Positions 1-7,872 of a stretch of DNA of 64,000 nucleotides are shown piece by piece (the first letter of the stretch is position 1; each line of letters opens with the position of its first letter). Origin of the DNA: SIG307 sp045596385 (GTDB taxonomy: Bacteria; Bacillota; Clostridia; Lachnospirales; Lachnospiraceae). The notes below the pieces were generated by a model. The model was given only the letters and a program-made list of their open reading frames with translations. It was not told the DNA's origin and did no database searches. A program made the translations under genes and the position numbers. Location of the stretch: positions 62,001-126,000 of the forward strand of contig JAZOCC010000027.1 of the NCBI GenBank assembly GCA_045596385.1, given 5' to 3'.

Positions 1-591
1 AAGAGGAATCACATTTCCCATGAAAAAGTCTGCAGAACCAAGTAATACCATACGCCAGCCCTGGGGAGAAATGGTGAAGAAGCAAAGCATATTCACAAAC
101 ATACAAAGAGCCACCGCAACCCCTACGGCAAGCACCATAGTCACCAAAAACAATGCGAAAGCCTCTACACTGACCGGCAGTCCCATCCGCAAGGTCCCCG
201 GAAGCAAAAAGGCACAAATGAGTACCGGTACACACCGAAGCATGGCCTCTGCCATACGGCCTCCCACAATACGGGAAAACCACATGGAATACACGGAAAC
301 CGGGCGACACAGTTCATAAGAAACTCCGCCGTTTTGTATCAAAGCGAAAATATCCTTATCTCCGGTCCAGGTCAAAAACAACGCCAGAAAGGCTTCCTTC
401 AGCCATATGTAAGTTACAATAGAGGAATATTCCATGGGAAGTCCCGTTCCCATGGCTTCTGCGATTGCCTTGTAAGCCAGACACTCCATAATGCCCCAAA
501 TCAGCTGTGTGGTCAGGGCTGTCACCGATGCCATCCGGTACTGAAGCCCCGATGCAAAGCGAACCTTGAAAAACATCAAATATTTTTTCAT
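1..591 (-). CDS. ABC-2 family permease, 3' part missing at window edge
   Basis: Membrane half of an ABC exporter, transcribed just after an ATPase gene 9 bases upstream, so the two are almost certainly one operon and one transporter. The ATG follows GGAGG with a 5-base gap. The 197 codons present stay open to the window edge. The protein starts MKKYLMFFKVRFASGLQYRM and has hydrophobic stretches around residues 24-45, 118-135 and 143-170, with a short amphipathic entry helix typical of the ABC-2 permeases (PF06182-like) that pair with ATPases carrying a QLWWD-type Q-loop. Substrate unknown. A second permease gene often follows in such clusters and could lie outside the window. Confidence 0.8.
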   Translation of the reverse strand, partial: MKKYLMFFKVRFASGLQYRMASVTALTTQLIWGIMECLAYKAIAEAMGTGLPMEYSSIVTYIWLKEAFLALFLTWTGDKDIFALIQNGGVSYELCRPVSVYSMWFSRIVGGRMAEAMLRCVPVLICAFLLPGTLRMGLPVSVEAFALFLVTMVLAVGVAVALCMFVNMLCFFTISPQGWRMVLLGSADFFMGNVIPL

Positions 592-600
592 AGCACCCTC

Positions 601-1407
601 CTACATAATATCTAATTTCTTGTAGAGGGCTGCCATGACGTGGTCGAGATTCAGTTCCGACTGTCCGCCTGCCGCCGTTCGCAAATCCTGCAAGCTTCCG
701 TCCAGTAATATCTGTCCTTTGCCGATTAAAATCACCCGTTCCGCAATGGCTTCGATATCCTGCATATCGTGGGTAGTCAGAATCACCGTCGTCTTATGCT
801 CCCGGTTCATTTTCCTTATAAAGTCCCGTACTGCCAGCTTTGATACCGCGTCAAGACCGATGGTCGGCTCGTCCAGGAACAAAATCTTCGGCTCATGAAG
901 AAGTGACGCCGCCACCTCACAGCGCATCCGTTGCCCAAGGGACAACTGCCTTGTAGGAGTTTTCAGAATTTCGGATAATTGCAAAAGTTCTGTCAATTCC
1001 TCCAGTTTTCGATTGTAATTTTCTTTGGAAACAGAATAGATTTCCTTTAGAAGTTCAAAGGAATCTATGACCGGAATATCCCACCATAGCTGGGAACGTT
1101 GTCCGAACACTACACCAATTTGTTTCACATGTTCGGTCCGGTTCTTCCATGGAATCCGCCCGTCAACGCAACAGGTTCCGGAATCCGGGGTTAATATTCC
1201 GCTTAGAATTTTGATCGTGCTGCTCTTTCCGGCGCCGTTGGGTCCGATGTATCCGACCATTTCGCCCTCGCCGATGGTAAAGCTCACATCCTGTAGCGCC
1301 TGAATGACCTCATGCTCTCTGCGAAAGAAAGATTTGCAGACTTCTCCTATGCCTGCCTTTCGTTTTGCAACTTTGTACGACTTGCATACATGTTCCATCG
1401 TAATCAT
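601..1407 (-). CDS. ABC transporter ATP-binding protein
   Basis: Nucleotide-binding subunit that powers the adjacent ABC-2 permease. Walker A GPNGAGKSS is at about residues 55-63, the signature LSLGQ at about 155-159 and Walker B ILFLDEP at about 175-181, with the switch His in LTTHD. The segment QRSQLWWDIP after the Q-loop is characteristic of ATPases that work with PF06182-type permeases. I place the start at the ATG giving MITMEHVCKS because GGAGGA lies 7 bases upstream; the reading frame is open 16 codons further but those have no ribosome site. It has its own promoter and a roughly 200-base leader with a terminator-like hairpin. Confidence 0.88.
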   Translation of the reverse strand: MITMEHVCKSYKVAKRKAGIGEVCKSFFRREHEVIQALQDVSFTIGEGEMVGYIGPNGAGKSSTIKILSGILTPDSGTCCVDGRIPWKNRTEHVKQIGVVFGQRSQLWWDIPVIDSFELLKEIYSVSKENYNRKLEELTELLQLSEILKTPTRQLSLGQRMRCEVAASLLHEPKILFLDEPTIGLDAVSKLAVRDFIRKMNREHKTTVILTTHDMQDIEAIAERVILIGKGQILLDGSLQDLRTAAGGQSELNLDHVMAALYKKLDIM

Positions 1408-1660
1408 TGTTACTTCCTCCTGGTAGTTATACTTTGCGATGTCTATTGACATCATATCTTGCCAAGTCGGTCTGGTTATACCGGATTTTGCCGGTATATT
1501 ACCGATGGTATTTATCGTAGAAAAAGACAGTATTTTAAAGGAAAACTCTTCCGCAATACTGTCTTTCTATACTCTTATTCCATCTCGTATAAAATACGTT
1601 TCTTATGAAGTTGGAGTTTCATCATAGCATACCTTCCGAAGAAAGTCAATCGATATTTTC
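1408..1660 (-). promoter_or_regulatory. Promoter and long leader of the ABC exporter operon
   Basis: The promoter is TTGACT-N17-TATGAT (plus-strand 1644-1649 and 1621-1626), predicting a start near 1614 and a leader of about 205 bases. Inside the leader are a CGTAT/ATACG palindrome at 1586-1598, a 12-bp hairpin followed by TTTTT at 1523-1566, and a perfect 8-bp palindrome TATACCGG/CCGGTATA at 1477-1498. The hairpin could end the upstream permease transcript, but since it lies downstream of this promoter it would also attenuate the exporter. The remaining bases to the upstream gene show nothing else. Confidence 0.6.
1523..1566 (-). terminator. Intrinsic terminator or attenuator hairpin
   Basis: Arms AAAGACAGTATT and AATACTGTCTTT form a perfect 12-bp stem around a 20-base loop, followed on the minus strand by a short T run (five Ts including the arm). 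It lies between a strong promoter and the ATPase gene it would serve, so attenuation is a possible role. Confidence 0.55.
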
Positions 1661-1749
1661 TGAAATTCCGAACTTTTTCTATTACATCTCCAATTTCACT
1701 CATTGTATCACAACACACCCTCACTACCGGTGTACTATTCTTCCTACGC

Positions 1750-2427
1750 TTAGAATTCCTTCTTTCTCATTACCTTGTTCGAAATCAGGTAGGAGCAGAA
1801 CAATACCAACAACGTCAGTACAAGTAAGCTACCAATCAGAATACCGTTTAACACTACTTCCGATTCAATTCCACCCAAAACCTTTGTCAAGCCTCCTACC
1901 AAATCAATATGCAGCAATTCTGTCAAAAGCTTATAGCCTGCAATACCCACAAATGCAACACCAATCATGGCACCGGTTACAATCATACGACCTTTTTCCG
2001 CACCGAATTTAAAGTCAAGCGGAATGGCTACCGCTAACATCAGACCCATCACCAGCATCATTCCCATAATGCCGGAAGCAGTATCACCAAAACTGAAGGC
2101 AACTTTTTTTACTACGGTTTCCGCATAGCCCAGTACCATTGCCACCACGGCTGCCGCCAGGATATCCAAAAATGCGAACACATATTTTTCCTTTACATAA
2201 GTCTTTCTGTTTGCCGGCAAGGAAAGTAAGAACAACATTCCGCCGTTCATTTCATCATAACTGATTGTCGTCAGCGTGAGCGTGGACAAAATCAACATAA
2301 CATAATTTCCCGCAAAACCCACATCATCCGAACCGAATGCCAAAAACACGGATAACAATAACACCACAATCAAAAACTTCTTTTGCTTTGCCAATACCCT
2401 AAAATCCTTTATCAATAATCCCTTCAT
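1750..2427 (-). CDS. ABC-2 type membrane permease (225 aa)
   Basis: Permease of a second ABC exporter. The sequence shows an N-terminal MKGLLIKDFRVL amphipathic helix followed by six hydrophobic segments (near residues 19-30, 43-53, 84-101, 116-136, 147-164 and 192-212), the pattern of the ABC2_membrane_5-like permeases (PF13346) found next to GntR regulators. Its ATG overlaps the TAA of the ATPase gene by one base, so translation is coupled. Substrate cannot be read from sequence; relatives in Firmicutes respond to cell-envelope-active compounds, which makes that an inference only. Confidence 0.82.
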   Translation of the reverse strand: MKGLLIKDFRVLAKQKKFLIVVLLLSVFLAFGSDDVGFAGNYVMLILSTLTLTTISYDEMNGGMLFLLSLPANRKTYVKEKYVFAFLDILAAAVVAMVLGYAETVVKKVAFSFGDTASGIMGMMLVMGLMLAVAIPLDFKFGAEKGRMIVTGAMIGVAFVGIAGYKLLTELLHIDLVGGLTKVLGGIESEVVLNGILIGSLLVLTLLVLFCSYLISNKVMRKKEF

Positions 2428-3278
2428 TACTTTCTTCCTCCTTTGCCCATCATCATAATCAGATCGTCAATATTTCCCTTTTCAATGGCAATCTGCGGAT
2501 AATTCTCCTGATAAAAATCCTTCCGGTTCGTGAGACACAGACAGCCGAACTTCTCTTCCTTCGTTGCCAGGATATACTCCTTGTCTAACTTCTCATACTG
2601 CTCCTCGGTTACCTTTAATACGCCGTACTCCGAGAGCAACACATCCGTCTCCTCATGGAGCACGATTTTACCGTCGGCAATCATATAAATATCATCACAA
2701 AGACCTTCCAGGTCCGTAGCGATATGAGAGCTGATGAGAATTGCATTCTCCTCATCCTCCATGTACTCCCTCAACATATCAAGAAGCTCGGTCCGCATGA
2801 CCACGTCCAGTCCTGCCGTCGGCTCGTCTAAAATCAAAAGCTTCGCATCATGGGAAAGCGCCATAATAATCTTAAACTTTGCCTTCATACCGGTGGAAAA
2901 CTCCTTTAACGGCTTATCCATCGGAATGTCATACTGCTTACATTTTTCAAGATACTCCTGCTCCGAAAAGCATTTGTACATTGCCTTTAAAATTGGCAAC
3001 ATATCCTTTGCAGTAAACAGCTCACAAGCGTTTGCCTCCGCCAGCACCACGCCCAACTGCTCCTTGTCCTCCGGAGTAATCTCGGAAAGCTTCTTTCCGA
3101 ACATCTCAATGTTTCCGCTGTCCGGATAAATCAGACCTAATACCGACTTAAACGTCGTACTCTTTCCGGCACCGTTTCTGCCGATAAGGCCGGTCACCTG
3201 ACCTCTCTTAATTTCCATGGAACAATCCAGTTCAAAGGAACCGTATGTTTTCTTTACACTTTCTAACTTTAATAACAT
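2427..3278 (-). CDS. ABC transporter ATP-binding protein (YtrB-like)
   Basis: ATPase of the GntR-ATPase-permease operon. Walker A GRNGAGKST is at about residues 33-41, the degenerate signature EFSTGMKAK at about 136-144 and Walker B LLILDEPTAGLD just after; the C-terminal ~60 residues are a family-specific extension. I start at the ATG giving MLLKLESVKK because GGAGGG sits 7 bases upstream; a TTG five codons earlier overlaps that site. The variant signature (FSTGM instead of LSGGQ) is usual in this subfamily. The operon order GntR, ATPase, permease matches Bacillus ytrA-ytrB-type clusters in plan. Confidence 0.85.
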   Translation of the reverse strand: MLLKLESVKKTYGSFELDCSMEIKRGQVTGLIGRNGAGKSTTFKSVLGLIYPDSGNIEMFGKKLSEITPEDKEQLGVVLAEANACELFTAKDMLPILKAMYKCFSEQEYLEKCKQYDIPMDKPLKEFSTGMKAKFKIIMALSHDAKLLILDEPTAGLDVVMRTELLDMLREYMEDEENAILISSHIATDLEGLCDDIYMIADGKIVLHEETDVLLSEYGVLKVTEEQYEKLDKEYILATKEEKFGCLCLTNRKDFYQENYPQIAIEKGNIDDLIMMMGKGGRK

Positions 3279-3307
3279 TTTCTTTCCCTCCAATTTAACC
3301 GTAAATC

Positions 3308-3685
3308 CTACTCAAAATCGCCTAACACAACCATAAACAGCTCCTGCGTATCCTCTGTCGACATCCCGCACTCTCTCGCCTTCCGGATTCCCTGCTCGAA
3401 GAGTTTTTCCACTTCCTTTTGCTTTTCCTCCAGCGCAATGTTGGGATTCATATTCGCCACAAAGCTTCCTTTGCCGTGGACGGTTACGATGTAGCCCTCC
3501 TGTTCCATGGCGTCGTACGCTTTCTTTACCGTAAGAGCGCTGATACGCAAATCCTTGGACAACGTTCTTACCGACGGGAGCATCGTGTCCGGCTTGAGCT
3601 GGCCGGTCATTATCTTCTCCTTCATCTGTGACACGATCTGCTCATAAATCGGTGTCATAGACGAATTATTAATTATAATATTCAT
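3308..3685 (-). CDS. GntR-family regulator, YtrA subfamily
   Basis: Small 125-residue repressor with an N-terminal winged helix (TPIYEQIVSQMKEKIMTGQL, then LPSVRTLSKDLRISALTVKKAY) and only a short C-terminal dimerisation tail, which defines the YtrA group. It is first in an operon with the ATPase and permease and has GGAGG upstream of its ATG. A perfect AACAGTT-N3-AACTGTT inverted repeat fills the spacer of its own promoter, so it very likely represses itself and the exporter until an inducer is present. Confidence 0.88.
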   Translation of the reverse strand: MNIIINNSSMTPIYEQIVSQMKEKIMTGQLKPDTMLPSVRTLSKDLRISALTVKKAYDAMEQEGYIVTVHGKGSFVANMNPNIALEEKQKEVEKLFEQGIRKARECGMSTEDTQELFMVVLGDFE

Positions 3686-3707
3686 AGGTGATCATCCTCC
3701 TGACATT

Positions 3708-3756
3708 AAACAGTATATAACAGTTTAGAACTGTTGTCAAGTGTTTTATACTGTTT
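3708..3756 (-). promoter_or_regulatory. gntR promoter with embedded inverted-repeat operators
   Basis: TTGACA-N17-TATACT (plus-strand 3735-3740 and 3712-3717). The spacer is almost wholly a 7-3-7 inverted repeat (3719-3735, arms AACAGTT/AACTGTT), and a second, wider pair AAACAGTATA / TATACTGTTT (3708-3717, 3747-3756) brackets the promoter. Binding at either would block RNA polymerase; the half-site ACAGT/ACTGT recurs four times. Confidence 0.8.
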
Positions 3757-3789
3757 ATTCGAAATTTTTTTAAATTATTATCGAAAGAC

Positions 3790-3824
3790 AAAAAAAGACT
3801 CCGATATCCTGCAATATCGAAGTC
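3790..3824 (-). terminator. Intrinsic terminator of the Cthe_2159-type gene
   Basis: An 11-bp stem (3797-3807 with 3814-3824, one G-U pair) followed on the minus strand by seven Ts. It isolates the lipoprotein gene from the gntR promoter just downstream. Confidence 0.8.
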
Positions 3825-3871
3825 CTTTCACAGTTCAAATCTCTTCACTTTGTTTCTCTACTACCGGCACG

Positions 3872-4861
3872 TTACTTTATTGTAGAAACTACTCCTCCGT
3901 TCATCTCCGTTCTGCTTCCCGACTGGATACCATCCTCTCCGTCACTCAACTGCAATACTCCGCCGTTAATCGTAACCTTGTTCTCTGCCTGAATATCATC
4001 TCCCTCACCGGTCAACGTAAGCACTCCGCCGTTTATTTCTATATTCCCCAGGGAAAGATCTACGTCATTACTGGACTTTATGGCATCCGATTCGGAACGT
4101 ACCGTGATCGCACCTCCGTTAATCTGCAACAAATCCCTTCCGGTGATACCGTCGTCCACCGCATCAATTTCAATGATGCCGCCATGGATGTAAAGAGAAT
4201 CCTTTCCCTTAATCGCATCGCCGTAGTTAGCCGTGACCTTCAACGTACCTTCGCCTGTAATCACCATATCATGCTTTGCAAAGAAGGTAGCATCCGGTTC
4301 ATCCTCCTCCGGCTCAAACACATAGGCTGCTCCGTCGGAGAACTCATTTACGGTATCTTTCTCAAGGGTCACAGTTACCTTCGCCGCCTTCTTACAGAAC
4401 AACGCTGCACTTGTTTCGTTATGTACCTTCACACCCTTCAAAATCAAATGAACTTCGCTTTCGTTATCCACATTCACATAAATACTGCCGTTGGACAAGG
4501 TTCCACTGATTTCATAGGTACCGGCTTCCTCGATTTTCAAACGGTCCGGTCGTACATCACAGCCGGTTCCGTTAACCGTGATTCCGGCGTCACTCAAAAC
4601 TATGGTCGCCTTCACCGCTCCGGACTGGTCTCCGCCTTCCGACACATCGCTCTTGTCGCCTGTAGCATCCTTGTTATCGGTCACAGTCTCATTCTGCTTG
4701 TCCTGGGCATCTCCCCCCTGATTCGTACTATCTCCCGGGGTCTGCTCGTCTGCTACATTATCCTTCTGTGGCTGCTTCTCTCCCTGCGTCCCACAGGCCG
4801 CAACGCAAAATACCAACACCGCTAATAAAAGTGCAACTCCTTTTCCCATATATCTTCTCAT
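3872..4861 (-). CDS. Lipoprotein with Cthe_2159-like carbohydrate-binding beta-helix
   Basis: Predicted surface lipoprotein: basic start MRRYMGKG, a hydrophobic stretch and a lipobox-like VAAC near residue 23, then an acidic, Ser/Thr/Gln-rich linker to about residue 85. The rest is a ladder of repeats ending in INGG (LLQINGGAITV, IEINGGVLTLTG, VTINGGVLQLSDG) with DAIK/DDIQ/DGIQ turns, the mark of the DUF4353/Cthe_2159 beta-helix family, whose founding member binds polygalacturonate. I prefer the second ATG as start because GAGGAG abuts the first with no spacing. Ligand in this organism is unknown. Followed by a strong terminator. Confidence 0.78.
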   Translation of the reverse strand: MRRYMGKGVALLLAVLVFCVAACGTQGEKQPQKDNVADEQTPGDSTNQGGDAQDKQNETVTDNKDATGDKSDVSEGGDQSGAVKATIVLSDAGITVNGTGCDVRPDRLKIEEAGTYEISGTLSNGSIYVNVDNESEVHLILKGVKVHNETSAALFCKKAAKVTVTLEKDTVNEFSDGAAYVFEPEEDEPDATFFAKHDMVITGEGTLKVTANYGDAIKGKDSLYIHGGIIEIDAVDDGITGRDLLQINGGAITVRSESDAIKSSNDVDLSLGNIEINGGVLTLTGEGDDIQAENKVTINGGVLQLSDGEDGIQSGSRTEMNGGVVSTIK

Positions 4862-4948
4862 TGGTTTCATCTCCTCTTGAAATAAAATATCATTGAATTC
4901 ATCATAACCTTTATTTGTGACAGAACCGTGACGTTATGGCAATTTCTG

Positions 4949-5653
4949 CTATTCCGTAAGTGTCCACCCATGATCACCGTGATACACCATCAGCTTCGTC
5001 ATACCGCCGTCGATGCAAATATTCTCGCCCGTAATAAAGCCTGCCCTCTCCGAGGCAAGAAACAGCACCATGTTTGCGATATCCAAAGGATTTCCCACTC
5101 TGCCTGCCGGCTGTTGCACGGCATCCGGGCCCGTAAATGTACTGCCTGTCGTATCAATCCAGCCCGGCGAGATGGAATTTACCCGCACCTGTCCGGACAA
5201 ACTCACCGCCAGTGCATGGGTCAGTGCCGCAATGCCACCCTTTGCCGCCGTATAACTCTCGGTCTGAGGCTGGCTCATCCGGTCTCTGGAGGACGAAATA
5301 TTAATTACGGATGCTCCTTCCGCAAAGAACGGTGCGAACAGCTTCGTCAAATAAAACGGCGCCGTTACCCCCACCGCCAATGCATATTGAAACTCTTCAT
5401 AACTGCACTCTTCAATCCCGCGCATAATCGGCAACGCATTATTCACCAGCACGTCCACACGGCCGTACTTCTCTATCACTTCTTTTGCAAACGACTCCAA
5501 CACTGCCTTGTCCGCAATATCACCCACGAAATGCTCTCCCGGCACTTTATCAATGACACACACGGTAGCTCCGGCCTTACGAAACTCCTCTGCAATACAC
5601 TTACCGATACCGTTTGTGCCGCCGGTAACGACAACGATTTTTTCTTTGAACAT
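4949..5653 (-). CDS. Short-chain dehydrogenase/reductase
   Basis: NAD(P)-dependent oxidoreductase of the classical SDR fold, 234 residues. Cofactor motif TGGTNGIG at residues 10-17, NNA at about 71-73, active-site Ser in the SSS run 120-122, Tyr134 and Lys138 (YTAAK), and a PGW segment after the active site. The catalytic-tetrad Asn, usually in a VN motif near residue 95, reads VGV here, a common variant. The C-terminal INGG-type sheet end appears as CIDGGMTKL. Substrate unknown; the neighbours give no pathway clue. Confidence 0.85.
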   Translation of the reverse strand: MFKEKIVVVTGGTNGIGKCIAEEFRKAGATVCVIDKVPGEHFVGDIADKAVLESFAKEVIEKYGRVDVLVNNALPIMRGIEECSYEEFQYALAVGVTAPFYLTKLFAPFFAEGASVINISSSRDRMSQPQTESYTAAKGGIAALTHALAVSLSGQVRVNSISPGWIDTTGSTFTGPDAVQQPAGRVGNPLDIANMVLFLASERAGFITGENICIDGGMTKLMVYHGDHGWTLTE

Positions 5654-5672
5654 AGGAAACTCCTTTCGTAGC

Positions 5673-6137
5673 TTACCCCATCACCTGCATCTCTTTTGCC
5701 ACAATCATATACACACCGGCATCCACATTCTGGATGTAGGCACTGTAACTATCCATATCCTTTGTAAAATTTCCGCACAAATCCATCACATTCAACATAT
5801 CTGCCGGTTCGTTTTCATCATAATCGTAATGCCCTTCCAGGAGATATATTTCCTTTCTTCTTTCAAAAATCTCTCTTACCAGATTCTCAATAAAAACCTT
5901 ATCCTCTATCTGATACAAACCAAATGCCTCCGCTCCAATCATATTGTCAAAAAAATTGATTCGGAAATCAATAGCGACAACACCCTCAAAAACAAGCTTC
6001 ACCGTTTTCTTCTCGCCGGATGATTCATCATACATTTTTGATGAAATCGTCACCTTGGTGGATACATTCTTCGGTCTGATACTGATATTCGGTATTCTGG
6101 CATCAAAATTCGCCAGTACAAGTTTCGCTTTTTTCAT
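5673..6137 (-). CDS. Unrecognised 154-aa soluble protein
   Basis: I do not recognise a family. The start is the ATG giving MKKAKLVLANFDAR, preceded by GGGGAG 5 bases upstream. The protein is mixed alpha/beta, contains a basic TKVTISSKMYDESSGEKKTVKLVFEG stretch split over two strands and an aromatic acidic segment (EGHYDYDENEPADML), with no membrane span or signal peptide. It follows the zinc-ribbon gene by 10 bases, so the two are probably one transcript. Confidence 0.6.
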   Translation of the reverse strand: MKKAKLVLANFDARIPNISIRPKNVSTKVTISSKMYDESSGEKKTVKLVFEGVVAIDFRINFFDNMIGAEAFGLYQIEDKVFIENLVREIFERRKEIYLLEGHYDYDENEPADMLNVMDLCGNFTKDMDSYSAYIQNVDAGVYMIVAKEMQVMG

Positions 6138-6147
6138 ACATTCTCCC

Positions 6148-6435
6148 CTACCTATCGTAATCATACTTGCAGAACGGACACTTCGGATAATCAAAATCGT
6201 GCATCATGCCGCATTTCGGACACTGCTTCTGCGGTAATCCTTCTTCTACGACATCTGCCAAAAAGAATTCAAGCTTCTTACATTCCGGGCAACTGTAAAT
6301 ATCTACTTCCATTGCTCCTGCCAATCGATTCGAAAGGTCGCCCAATATCCAGCCGGTTTGTCCCAACTGTATTTTCTCCATTCTGATATAATTCATTTGT
6401 ACGCCGCAGCGCAAACATTCTATCTTACGTCCCAT
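6148..6435 (-). CDS. Small double zinc-ribbon protein
   Basis: A 95-residue cytoplasmic protein with three CxxC pairs: ECLRCG near the N-terminus, CPECK in the middle, and CPKCG plus CPFCK at the C-terminus, enough for two zinc knuckles. The middle IQLGQTGWILGDLSNRLAGAMEVDIYSCPEC segment resembles the clostridial zinc-ribbon proteins often annotated only as such. AAGGAG lies 9 bases before the ATG giving MGRKIECLRC. Likely role is nucleic-acid or protein binding; nothing more specific is visible. Confidence 0.7.
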   Translation of the reverse strand: MGRKIECLRCGVQMNYIRMEKIQLGQTGWILGDLSNRLAGAMEVDIYSCPECKKLEFFLADVVEEGLPQKQCPKCGMMHDFDYPKCPFCKYDYDR

Positions 6436-6546
6436 ACCATTACACTCCTTGGTTAAATTAATCTTCCTCCTAAAAGTATACCACACTCTGCCCCATCCTG
6501 CACCTATATTTTCCTATCACTTTTCATATCATGATACTCTCCCTTG

Positions 6547-6575
6547 TTGTATTTCCCCGAAAAATAAGATAGAAT
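6547..6575 (+). promoter_or_regulatory. Promoter of the PBP-like lipoprotein gene
   Basis: TTGTAT-N17-TAGAAT, ending 36 bases before the start codon; CGGAG sits in front of the ATG. It is the only plausible plus-strand promoter in the gap. Confidence 0.5.
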
Positions 6576-6611
6576 AAAATTATCAATACCAATGAAACGG
6601 AGATTCCCTTT

Positions 6612-7817
6612 ATGAAAAAACATAGATATATTTTATCCGGTCTTATTCTTCCGGTATTTCTTTGCATAGCAAGCATTGGGGCCGCCGCATGTTCACAGCC
6701 GGCAGATGCTCCGCTCCCGGCAACCACAGCCTCTCCGAAACCCACTACTCCTACCGTTCCGACGGAAGCCGTAGCTCCGACTCCGACCGCCACACCGGGA
6801 CCGACTCCGACTGTAACTCCGGAGCCGACTTCTACACCGGTCCCGACTCCGACTATAACTCCGGAGCCGACTTCTACACCGGTCCCAACTCCGACTATAA
6901 CTCCGGAGCCCACCGCCACACCGGCACCAACGCCTACCACTGCCCCGAAAGCGACTGCTACACCGACTCCGACAAAGAAACCAACCAAGGAACCGGAGAT
7001 TTACGCTGCAAACGGCAATGTCAAAAATCTTCCGAAGTTTTCCGGGTATTCCTATGCGATTGCAAATGCAGAAACAGGAGAAACACTACTGTCCTATAAC
7101 GGTGAGAAGATTATCTATCCGGCCAGCACCGTCAAGCTGCTGACCGCAATGACTGCCCTAGACCTTGCCTCCCCTGACCTTCTTCTCACCACCAAGCAAG
7201 CGATTTTGGATGATGTCGATTGGGATGTCTGGGTGATGGATGTACCGGCCGATACCACCTACTCTTTGGAGGTGTGGCTGAATCTTATGCTGATTCAATC
7301 TTACGGTGATGTGGCTGACACCATTGCGGACGGACTGGGCGGTTCCGTGAAAAAGTTTGTTTCCCTGATGAACCAAAAAGCAGAAGCCCTGAATCTTGAG
7401 AAAACCGTTGTAGACAACCCTATCGGCCTGGACATCAGTAATAACTTTGATTTCACCTACACGACCGCAAACGACATGATGAAACTCACGTTGGAAACAT
7501 TGAACTATCCGCTGATTCAGGAGATTATGCAAAAGGCGGAATACCTCGTTCCTGCGAATGACACCGTAGAAGAACACACAATCAAAAACTCAAATCAGCT
7601 GTTATCCAAATCCGATACCTACCACAGCGACCTCTTTACAACGCTGGGCGGAAAAACCGGTTCCACGGACGATGCAGGCAAATGCCTGTCCGTTATCGTA
7701 GAATCAAAGAAAACAGGACACCGTTATGCTTGCGTTTACTACGGAGCACCGGATAACCGCACGATGTATAGGGAGATTATCGGGTTGTTAGAGTACGCAA
7801 TTAAAACTTACGAATAA
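6612..7817 (+). CDS. D-Ala-D-Ala carboxypeptidase-like lipoprotein with Thr-Pro stalk
   Basis: Envelope protein of the S11 (PBP5/DacA) family. A signal peptide ends at Cys27 (IGAAAC, an atypical lipobox), followed by a Thr/Pro-rich stalk to about residue 126 that would hold the enzyme off the membrane. The catalytic SxxK is S172-TVK and the third motif KTG is at 348-350. The second motif, normally SxN (SGN in PBP5), reads SYG at 230-232, so peptidase activity is uncertain. The stalk DNA contains three 42-bp repeats. It stands alone, opposite in direction to its neighbours, and ends in a bidirectional terminator. Relatives trim peptidoglycan pentapeptides. Confidence 0.82.
   Translation: MKKHRYILSGLILPVFLCIASIGAAACSQPADAPLPATTASPKPTTPTVPTEAVAPTPTATPGPTPTVTPEPTSTPVPTPTITPEPTSTPVPTPTITPEPTATPAPTPTTAPKATATPTPTKKPTKEPEIYAANGNVKNLPKFSGYSYAIANAETGETLLSYNGEKIIYPASTVKLLTAMTALDLASPDLLLTTKQAILDDVDWDVWVMDVPADTTYSLEVWLNLMLIQSYGDVADTIADGLGGSVKKFVSLMNQKAEALNLEKTVVDNPIGLDISNNFDFTYTTANDMMKLTLETLNYPLIQEIMQKAEYLVPANDTVEEHTIKNSNQLLSKSDTYHSDLFTTLGGKTGSTDDAGKCLSVIVESKKTGHRYACVYYGAPDNRTMYREIIGLLEYAIKTYE
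6801..6926 (+). repeat. Three tandem 42-bp repeats encoding the Thr-Pro stalk
   Basis: Units at 6801-6842, 6843-6884 and 6885-6926; the first two differ by one base and the third is diverged at its end. Each encodes 14 residues of the PTPTITPEPTSTPV type. Near-identity at DNA level suggests recent slippage and copy-number variation between strains. Confidence 0.9.
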
Positions 7818-7827
7818 AAGAAAACAA

Positions 7828-7866
7828 GGCTGACTTACCTACGATTCAATCGCAGGTACGCCAGCC
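7828..7866. terminator. Bidirectional terminator between convergent genes
   Basis: An 18-bp stem with a 3-base loop and a few G-U or mismatched positions, flanked by T-rich tracts on both strands (ACTTTTTTATC on plus, TTGTTTTCTTTT on minus). It serves both the PBP-like gene and the convergent gene beyond. Confidence 0.85.
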
Positions 7867-7872
7867 ACTTTT

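Noticed and set aside
2734..3129. Long plus-strand frames opposite ABC, SDR and ribosomal genes
   Set aside because: These mirror the codon bias of strongly supported minus-strand genes and have no family motifs or ribosome sites.
6524..6988. Minus-strand Val/Gly repeat frame opposite the PBP stalk
   Set aside because: It is the antisense image of the Thr-Pro repeats; no ribosome site, and the plus-strand gene is well supported.
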